DNA from: an uncultured Bacteroides sp.
Lineage (GTDB): Bacteria; Bacteroidota; Bacteroidia; Bacteroidales; Bacteroidaceae
Direction: 5' to 3'
NCBI GenBank assembly: GCA_902388495.1
Contig: CABMPP010000026.1
Span: forward strand, 1-54,099
DNA length: 54,099 nucleotides
The notes beneath the pieces were generated by a model that ran no database searches, was not told the DNA's origin, and saw only the letters and a list, made by a program, of their open reading frames with translations. The position numbers and the translations under genes are program-made. How positions within the stretch are numbered: the first letter of the stretch is position 1; the number at the start of each line of letters is the position of its first letter. Shown here one piece after another: positions 47,584-53,613 of the stretch.

Positions 47584-47799
47584 CTATCTTAATGCAAATT
47601 TCCAGCAACAGGCACATCCCTGATCGGTAACATTGGAATAACAGCTAATCATCTCGGTTACGATTCTTTCATCTATGACACGTGCAAATCCATCATGTTC
47701 AATAAAGCCAACCGAGGCACAAGGATGAAATGGCATACCTTTATCCTTCCTGGCAGACTGTACCCTACATTCATTGATGCGATATATAAGCGAATCTCC
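47584..47799 (-). pseudogene. C-terminal remnant of a DUF6125-like protein
   Basis: An open frame of 71 codons plus stop reads coherent protein on the minus strand (RINECRVQSARKDKGMPFHP, CASVGFIEHDGFARVIDERI, ending CACCWKFALR). It has no start codon region, and a TGA lies directly upstream. The pattern resembles the cysteine-rich C-terminus of DUF6125-like proteins. It appears to be the tail of a gene truncated near 47800, next to the AraC 3 stop at 47820. The family assignment is from memory of the motif. Confidence 0.55.
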
Positions 47800-47819
47800 T
47801 CAAAGGAGGGATACTTTTA

Positions 47820-48737
47820 TTACGAAATCCCTATATTTTGTGTCCGATACTCTTTAGGTGTACATCCTACTTGCCTTTTGAAAAAACGTAGAAAATGCTG
47901 CGGATGTTGGAAGCCCAGCGATTCGGCAATCTGCTTAATCGTACCTGCCGGATCGAGCATCCGCTCTTTAGCGATGGCAATCATCTTCAGTTGGATATAC
48001 TCTTGCGCCGTCTTTCCTGTTTCCTGCTTTACCAGATCCCCGAAATAGTTAGGCGAAAGACAAATTTTGTCCGCAAAATATTTCACGGTGGGAATTCCTA
48101 TACTCGCTGCTGTTCCTGAATAGAGGTAATCATCTAACAGTCTCTCGAAACGTGCCAACGCATCGTGATTCATGTCCTCGCGCGTGATGAACTGCCGTTC
48201 GTAGAAACGCATACAGTAATTAAGCAACACTTCGATGTTGGAAACGATCAGCGACTTGGAGAACTTGTCGATGGGATGCTGCAATTCGCGTACAATCTTC
48301 TCCATATAATCTTGCAGGATGATGCGTTCCTCTGTTGAAAGATGCAATGCCTCGTTGGAAGCGTAGGAGAAAAAGGAATATTGCTTCATCTTCTGCCCCA
48401 GCGAAGTACGGTGCAGGAAATCAGGATGGAACAACAATCCGACGGCTTCCGGTGCGGGGCCGTCTTCCAATCGGTGAATGCCTACCGTCTGCCCCGGAGC
48501 AAAACTTACGACAGTTTCGTCATCGAAATCATAGACCGTTTTTCCATAGTTGATAATGCACCCGGTTGTTTTTTTGAGAAACAACGCATAAAACCCCAAT
48601 GTCATCCGATGTGTCGGTTGCGGCACGGAGCCGTCGAAATGCACGATGCCAACCAACGGATGGCGCGTCTCGAACCCGAAAAACCGATTATATTGTTCAA
48701 TAGTGTCCGCCTTTATTATATCCGCAGTATGATCCAT
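47820..48737 (-). CDS. AraC family transcriptional regulator 3
   Basis: This 305-residue protein is closely similar to regulators 1 and 2: HPLVGIVHFDGSV sensor, TVVSFAPGQTVGIH, LLNYCMRFYERQF linker, and ICLSPNYFGDLVKQETGKTAQ plus QIAESLGFQHPQHFLRFFKRQVGCTP in the AraC domain. Its recognition helices are near those of regulator 1. It is transcribed divergently from the ADH operon across a 271-bp region packed with operator half-sites, so it is the best candidate to bind them and perhaps to autoregulate. Confidence 0.93.
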   Translation of the reverse strand: MDHTADIIKADTIEQYNRFFGFETRHPLVGIVHFDGSVPQPTHRMTLGFYALFLKKTTGCIINYGKTVYDFDDETVVSFAPGQTVGIHRLEDGPAPEAVGLLFHPDFLHRTSLGQKMKQYSFFSYASNEALHLSTEERIILQDYMEKIVRELQHPIDKFSKSLIVSNIEVLLNYCMRFYERQFITREDMNHDALARFERLLDDYLYSGTAASIGIPTVKYFADKICLSPNYFGDLVKQETGKTAQEYIQLKMIAIAKERMLDPAGTIKQIAESLGFQHPQHFLRFFKRQVGCTPKEYRTQNIGIS

Positions 48738-48832
48738 AATTCAAATGCTTTTCTTTCAATAACGTATATATCCTTATTACAATACAAAGGAAATATATTT
48801 TCCCCGATAATGAAAGTCCCGTATCATAAAAC

Positions 48833-48881
48833 ACGTAATTAGGGTACTTTTATCCGTAATCGGGGTACTTTATTGATTATC
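48833..48881 (+). promoter_or_regulatory. Upstream half-site cluster in the AraC 3 / ADH intergenic region
   Basis: ACGTAAT (48833-48839), CCGTAAT (48854-48860) and GATTATC (48875-48881) are spaced 21 bp apart, with GGGTAC at 48842-48847 and 48863-48868. No -7 box follows at the fixed 30-bp distance. The cluster is therefore probably an auxiliary site for ADH or a control site for the divergent AraC 3 gene. Confidence 0.6.
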
Positions 48882-48905
48882 ATATCGAAACACTTACAAC
48901 AAAAA

Positions 48906-48971
48906 CCGTAATCGGGGTACTTCTGTCCGTAAGAAAGGTACCGTGTCACATGACAGAACGTCCTAATTTTG
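48906..48971 (+). promoter_or_regulatory. Operator 4 and -7 box of the ADH operon
   Basis: The order is CCGTAAT (48906-48912), CG, GGGTAC (48915-48920), six bases, CCGTAAG (48927-48933), 30 bases, then TAATTTTG (48964-48971). Half-sites are 21 bp apart and there is no -33 TTG. The -7 box lies 37 bp before the ADH start. Confidence 0.75.
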
Positions 48972-49008
48972 CATCGTACAAAAAATAGCAATTCAAAATC
49001 AGTAATTT

Positions 49009-50160
49009 ATGAAACGGATAGTAATTACAACCATGACGACCTTGGCTTTCTTTGCTTCGGCCGTCGCACAAAACCAAGCCGAACGTGTTCCTGCAAAAGG
49101 ATTTGCCGTTTTTTCAGCTACGGGCACCTTCCATCCTTACGAATTTACCCGTCATGCTATCGGCGATAACGACATTTTAATCGAAACGCTTTATGCGGGC
49201 ATTTGCCACAGCGACTTGCACGCCGCATGGGACGAACATACGGCACACGGGATTAACGGCATATATCCGATGGTGCCGGGACATGAAATTGCCGGACGGG
49301 TGGTGAAGGTAGGCAAAAATGTAACGAAGTTCAAGGCGGGTGATTATGCCGGTGTGGGCTGCATGGTAAATGCTTGTGGACATTGCACGTTCTGCGAGAT
49401 GGACAAAGAACAGTTTTGCGAGAATGGTACAACATTCACCTACAACAGCATTGACCGTTACCACGACAATGAACCGACAATGGGCGGCTATTCCGACAAT
49501 ATTGTGGTAAGCGAGGACTTTGCTATCAAGATACCTGCAAACGCTGACTTGAAGCGAGTCGCTCCGCTTTTATGTGCAGGTGTAACGACTTGGTCGCCTA
49601 TCCATTTCAGCAATGTCAAGAAAGGCGATAAGGTAGCGGTTGCCGGGTATGGCGGTCTGGGACACATGGCCGTGCAGTATTTGGTCGCTCTCGGTGCAGA
49701 TGTTACCGTTTTCGACATCACCGACGAGAAGCGTGCCGATGCTTTCCGCATGGGTGCGAAACATTACGTGAACGTGAATAAAGCGGAAGAAATGAAAGGG
49801 CACAGCAACGCTTTCGATTTTATCATCAGCACGATTCCTTCCGAATACAGTCCGCTTGTTTATGCCCGAATGCTGAAATACGGGAAAGGCGAAATGACAA
49901 TAGTCGGACTGCCGGAAACTGCAATGATCAATGCAGCGGATTTAGCTATGGGTGGAGCCGCCAACCGCAAAGTTTATGGTTCGCTGATTGGCGGAATCAA
50001 AGAAACGCAGGAGATGCTCGATTATTCGGTGGAGCATAATATCTATCCCGAAGTGGAAATCATCAAAGCCGATGCCTCCGAAATAGACAAGGCATATCGC
50101 AATGTTCAGGACGGGAAAGTCAAGTTCCGCTATGTAATCGACATGAGTACGATTAAATAG
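49009..50160 (+). CDS. Zinc-dependent aldehyde reductase/alcohol dehydrogenase (YahK-like) with signal peptide
   Basis: This 383-residue MDR-family enzyme is similar to E. coli YahK. Catalytic zinc ligands are in AGICHSDLHAAW and PGHEIAGRV. The structural zinc site is CX2CX2CX7C in ACGHCTFCEMDKEQFC. The NADP fold is GYGGLGHMAVQYLVALGADV, and the end reads VKFRYVIDMSTIK. Unlike its cytosolic relatives it begins with a convincing signal peptide (TMTTLAFFASAVAQ), so it is probably periplasmic, where NADPH is not expected. It is first in a five-gene operon behind operator 4. Confidence 0.92.
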   Translation: MKRIVITTMTTLAFFASAVAQNQAERVPAKGFAVFSATGTFHPYEFTRHAIGDNDILIETLYAGICHSDLHAAWDEHTAHGINGIYPMVPGHEIAGRVVKVGKNVTKFKAGDYAGVGCMVNACGHCTFCEMDKEQFCENGTTFTYNSIDRYHDNEPTMGGYSDNIVVSEDFAIKIPANADLKRVAPLLCAGVTTWSPIHFSNVKKGDKVAVAGYGGLGHMAVQYLVALGADVTVFDITDEKRADAFRMGAKHYVNVNKAEEMKGHSNAFDFIISTIPSEYSPLVYARMLKYGKGEMTIVGLPETAMINAADLAMGGAANRKVYGSLIGGIKETQEMLDYSVEHNIYPEVEIIKADASEIDKAYRNVQDGKVKFRYVIDMSTIK

Positions 50161-50165
50161 GAGGC

Positions 50166-50750
50166 ATGACGATGAACAACGACATTATAGAAAGAATGCG
50201 GAGCGGAAAGCGGATTTCGGAAACAGACTCCTACTTTCCCCGTTTGTGCGAAGAGATAGAGAACACACGAAGACTCATTGCTGAACTAAACACGGGTTAT
50301 CATTCGCCGGATGAAGTGCGAGCATTGCTCGAACGCATCTGGGGACAGCCGTTGGATGCCTCCGTGCGTATGTTCCCGCCGTTCTATACGGCTTTCGGGA
50401 AAACGACACGCGTAGGCAAAGAGGTATTCATCAACTTCGGCTGCACATTTCTGGACCAAGGCGGCATCACGCTCGAAGACGGTGTATTCATCGGGCCAGA
50501 ATCCAAAATCCTCACGGAAGCACATCCCGAACAGCCCGAAATCCGCCATACGCTGCAAACCGAGCCAGTGGTTATCCGCCGCAAGGCATGGATTGGCGCA
50601 GGTGCAATTATTCTGCCGGGAGTTACTGTCGGCGAAAACGCTATCATTGCAGCAGGTGCTGTAGTAACGAAAGATGTGCCCGACAATACCATTGTCGCAG
50701 GTGTGCCTGCAAAAACATTAAGAAGAATAAACACTACAGATTATGAATAG
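50166..50750 (+). CDS. Hexapeptide-repeat sugar O-acetyltransferase (Maa/LacA-like)
   Basis: This 194-residue protein has an N-terminal maltose-acetyltransferase-type helical segment (RMRSGKRISETDSYFPRLCEE). A left-handed beta-helix follows (VFINFGCTFLDQGGITLEDGVFIGP, AWIGAGAIILPGVTVGENAIIAAGAVVTKDVPDNTIVAGVPAK). Catalytic His in LTEAHPE is at the expected site. It uses acetyl-CoA, so it is cytosolic. Start ATG at 50166 lies 5 bp after the ADH stop, with 50172 as alternative. It overlaps the next gene by 8 bp. The acceptor is unknown. Confidence 0.92.
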   Translation: MTMNNDIIERMRSGKRISETDSYFPRLCEEIENTRRLIAELNTGYHSPDEVRALLERIWGQPLDASVRMFPPFYTAFGKTTRVGKEVFINFGCTFLDQGGITLEDGVFIGPESKILTEAHPEQPEIRHTLQTEPVVIRRKAWIGAGAIILPGVTVGENAIIAAGAVVTKDVPDNTIVAGVPAKTLRRINTTDYE

Positions 50751-51810
50751 AAAATTAACCGCGTTCTTCGTGATATGTGTTATGATTATCACAGGAACGG
50801 CTTGCAAAAGAACAAATAATTTGAATAACGAAAAGAATATGGAAAATCTGAATTTAACCGACGAGTGGGACAAGACGTTTCCCAAAAGCGACAAAGTAAA
50901 CCACAGTAAAGTAACATTTACCAACCGTTATGGCATCACGCTGGCGGCTGATATGTATATACCGAAGAATACAACCGGCAAACTGCCCGCTATCGCCGTC
51001 TGCGGCCCCTTCGGAGCTGTCAAGGAGCAGGCCGCCGGGCTTTATGCACAGACAATGGCCGAGCGCGGTTTTCTGACTATCGCTTTTGACCCTTCCTACA
51101 CCGGAGAGAGTGGCGGCGAACCCCGTTACGTGGTATCACCCGACATCAATACCGAGGATTTTTCGGCGGCGGTCGATTTCCTTGCTACCAACGACAAAGT
51201 CGATTCAGAACGGATCGGCATTATCGGTATTTGCGGCTGGGGTGGATTGGCCATCAATGCCGCGGCAGCCGACCCGCGTATCAAAGCGGCTGTTGCCTCC
51301 ACGATGTATGACATGAGCCGCGTAAATGCCAACGGTTATTTCGATGCGAACGACAATGCTGAAGCACGCAATGCGCTCCGTAAATCACTTGCCACACAAC
51401 GTACCGAGGATTTCCGCAACGGTTCTCCGAAACCGGGTGGTGGCGTTCCCGATGAATTGCCTGCCGATGCTCCGCAGTTCTTCAAGGACTACCACGCCTA
51501 TTACAAGACTTCGCGCGGCTATCATCCCCGCTCACTAAACTCCAATCAGGGACGAAATGCAACGGAGGCCATTCCGTTTATCAATTTCCCGCTTATGAGC
51601 CGTGCGGACGAAATAGAAAATGCCGTACTTGTCATTCACGGCGAAAAGGCACACTCCCGTTACTTCGGCGAAGATGCGTTCAAGAAGTTGAAAGGTGACA
51701 ACAAGGAGCTGATGATTATTCCAGGTGCAAGCCATACTGACCTTTACGACAATTTGGCCGTCATTCCATTCGACAAAATGGAAGCATTTTTTCAAAACAA
51801 TCTCAAATAA
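50743..51810 (+). CDS. Lipoprotein alpha/beta hydrolase (dienelactone-hydrolase-like), paralog 2
   Basis: This 355-residue protein is clearly paralogous to the hydrolase at 41510, with shared blocks such as NRYGITLAADMY, GERGF-like AERGFLTIAFDPS, GICGWGG and HGEKAHSRYFGEDAFKKLKGD. It starts with a lipobox (IITGTAC) instead of a cleaved signal. The nucleophile elbow again has Cys and Trp and no Ser. An internal Met (50839) in NEKNMENLNL precedes the conserved domain. Overlap with the acetyltransferase gene implies translational coupling. Substrate unknown. Confidence 0.85.
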   Translation: MNRKLTAFFVICVMIITGTACKRTNNLNNEKNMENLNLTDEWDKTFPKSDKVNHSKVTFTNRYGITLAADMYIPKNTTGKLPAIAVCGPFGAVKEQAAGLYAQTMAERGFLTIAFDPSYTGESGGEPRYVVSPDINTEDFSAAVDFLATNDKVDSERIGIIGICGWGGLAINAAAADPRIKAAVASTMYDMSRVNANGYFDANDNAEARNALRKSLATQRTEDFRNGSPKPGGGVPDELPADAPQFFKDYHAYYKTSRGYHPRSLNSNQGRNATEAIPFINFPLMSRADEIENAVLVIHGEKAHSRYFGEDAFKKLKGDNKELMIIPGASHTDLYDNLAVIPFDKMEAFFQNNLK

Positions 51811-51820
51811 CAACAAGACA

Positions 51821-52546
51821 ATGAAGATGTGGTTATTATCTATATTCTTACCGGGGCTGCTATTGACAACCAATGCTTGCAGCCCTACAGATGAACCTGT
51901 AAAGACTGAAGAACCTACGCCCACGCCCGACCCGGAGCCGAAGCCCGATCCAAACCCTGATCCGCAACCTACGGGTGGACAGGCATTGGTGGTCTATTTC
52001 TCCTGCACGAACGCGACCAAAGGCATTGCCGACCGGATTGTCGAGGCTACAGATGCAGCGACTTGGCGCATCGTGCCCGAAGTGGCTTACACGTCCGAGG
52101 ACTTGAATTACAACAATTCATCATCCCGTGCCAACCGAGAGCAAAACGACCCGTCGGCACGCCCTGCCATCAAGGGCAAATGCGAGAACCTTGCCGGCTA
52201 CGATGTGATTTTCATCGGTTATCCCATCTGGTGGGGCAAAGCTCCGAAAGTCATTTTCACCTTCCTCGAAAGCCATGATCTCACGGGCAAGACCATCATT
52301 CCGTTTTGCACTTCGCACTCCAGCGGCATCGGATCGAGCGATACCGACCTGCATCGTCTGGCGACCGGAGCCGAATGGAAACAAGGGCGGCGATTCAGCG
52401 GAAACGAATCAGAAGAAACAATTACAAATTGGATTGAAAGTATGAATCTGAATTTTAATAATGATATGAATGCAGGGGTATTCGACCTCTCGATGGCGCG
52501 GAAAAATGAAAGTATTGGCAATCAATGGCAGTTCACGCAAGGATAG
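51821..52546 (+). CDS. Flavodoxin-like lipoprotein
   Basis: This 241-residue protein starts MKMWLLSIFLPGLLL and has a lipobox (TTNAC). A Pro-Asp-rich linker (TPTPDPEPKPDPNPDPQPTG) is followed by a flavodoxin domain (ALVVYFSCTNATKGIADRI, DVIFIGYPIWWGKAPKVIFTF, IIPFCTSHSSGIGSS). The fold binds FMN. Membrane anchoring through a flexible linker points to electron transfer at the periplasmic face of a membrane. The gene starts 10 bp after the hydrolase stop, and its last 41 bp overlap the next gene, so translation is coupled. Confidence 0.85.
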   Translation: MKMWLLSIFLPGLLLTTNACSPTDEPVKTEEPTPTPDPEPKPDPNPDPQPTGGQALVVYFSCTNATKGIADRIVEATDAATWRIVPEVAYTSEDLNYNNSSSRANREQNDPSARPAIKGKCENLAGYDVIFIGYPIWWGKAPKVIFTFLESHDLTGKTIIPFCTSHSSGIGSSDTDLHRLATGAEWKQGRRFSGNESEETITNWIESMNLNFNNDMNAGVFDLSMARKNESIGNQWQFTQG

Positions 52547-53072
52547 CAATACGGCGGATATGCTGAATCTTGTATTGGGCGAGCTGGAAAAGGAAGGTTA
52601 CGAGACGGAACACATACAGTTGGCAGGGCATACGATAAGCCCCTGCAAAGCCTGTTTCGGGTGTGCCGGAAAGAAAAATTGTGTGTTCGGCAATGATATT
52701 TTTCAGGAGCTTTATAAGAAAATGACCGAAGCAGATGCCATCATCCTCGGTTCTTCGAGCTATTCGGCAGACGTTTCATCTACGTTAAAAGCAGTCATCG
52801 AGCGTGCCAGCGTGGTCAACGATACCAATCCGGGAATGTTCCGGCACAAAATAGGCGGTGCGGTAGCCGTTGCCCGAAGAGCCGGAGCCATGAATACCAT
52901 CGACACCATCAACCATTTCTTTCTCAACAAAGAAATGTATGTTGCGGGTTCCACCTATTGGAACATCGCTTACGGACGTCTGCCCGGCGAAGTCATGAAA
53001 GACGAAGAAGGCGTCGCCAACATGAAGAATCTCGGACAGAATATCGCGTGGCTGCTGAAACGACTGAAATAG
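52506..53072 (+). CDS. Iron-sulfur-flavoprotein-like NAD(P)H FMN reductase
   Basis: This protein of about 188 residues starts at MKVLAINGSSRKDSNTADML, which carries the FMN phosphate loop. Cysteines 47, 50, 53 and 59 (PCKACFGCAGKKNC) form CX2CX2CX5C, the compact motif that binds 4Fe-4S in iron-sulfur flavoproteins. ILGSSSYSADVSSTLKAVIERA and GGAVAVARRAGAMNTID are typical of the fold. The frame upstream of 52506 overlaps the flavodoxin gene and gives no better start. It is the last gene of the ADH operon and cytosolic. It is related to the flavoprotein at 43475. Confidence 0.85.
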   Translation: MKVLAINGSSRKDSNTADMLNLVLGELEKEGYETEHIQLAGHTISPCKACFGCAGKKNCVFGNDIFQELYKKMTEADAIILGSSSYSADVSSTLKAVIERASVVNDTNPGMFRHKIGGAVAVARRAGAMNTIDTINHFFLNKEMYVAGSTYWNIAYGRLPGEVMKDEEGVANMKNLGQNIAWLLKRLK

Positions 53073-53105
53073 ATAAATATAAATTCATAACAAGTAAATT
53101 TACAT

Positions 53106-53294
53106 GAAAGAACAAATCAAAAAGTCTTCTCTTTTTTTGAAGGGAAGCAACATTTGCGGCATTTTGTTACGGAATAGGATGTAGCAGAAGAATTATTTGA
53201 GTTGCTCTCCGATGCAAAAGCATTCTATTTACAGGATGTTATGGAGAATAGAAAACGGTACGCCCGCCGCAGCAGTATAACGACACGTTTTTGA
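53106..53294 (+). pseudogene. Remnant coding fragment with in-frame stop, unrecognised
   Basis: The frame from 53106 reads VFSFFEGKQHLRHFVTE, then TAG at 53175, then DVAEELFELLSDAKAFYLQD and VMENRKRYARRSS to a stop at 53292. Both halves look like real protein. The simplest reading is a decayed gene with one stop mutation. I do not recognise the family. It lies in a 541-bp stretch between the ADH operon and the permease gene that has no intact gene. Confidence 0.35.
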
Positions 53295-53493
53295 ATACGA
53301 ATGCCGGGACATCCTTGAGCCGCTTGGGACGGACCGGGAATGCCGGTTCCCCGGCTGTCTTCATCCGAATCTCCAGCCTTTTGATAACAGCGTCCAGTTT
53401 GGCGTCGGTCTCGCGCAGACGGGTATCGTTGCCCTCGCGCGTCCCGTTCAGGTATTTGACGAGTCCGACGATATATTCGTAAGCGTCACACAC
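53239..53493 (-). pseudogene. Short unrecognised ORF, probable remnant
   Basis: An 84-residue frame starts MCDAYEYIVGLVKYLNGTRE and contains a helical, charged stretch (TRLRETDAKLDAVIKRLEIR). Protein-like sequence continues upstream of the Met (HPADVLEKHKIV), so the true start may be lost. The segment is more G+C-rich than its surroundings. It overlaps the plus-strand remnant at its 3' end. I do not recognise the family. It lies just downstream of an operator that lacks its promoter. Confidence 0.3.
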
Positions 53494-53538
53494 GATTTTG
53501 TGTTTTTCCAGGACGTCGGCGGGATGGCTGATAGATAT

Positions 53539-53566
53539 ATTACGGTTACTTTTACCATTATTACAG
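53539..53566 (-). promoter_or_regulatory. Orphan operator without promoter
   Basis: The sense (minus) order is CTGTAAT (53566-53560), AA, TGGTAA, six bases, CCGTAAT (53545-53539). The 21-bp spacing is the same as at the other operators. At the position where the -7 box should lie (53508-53501) the sequence is GAAAAACA, so the promoter and target gene appear to be lost. Confidence 0.6.
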
Positions 53567-53613
53567 ATTGATTTGACTTATACTGACAAATTCTGCTGCT
53601 CTATCTATATTTA

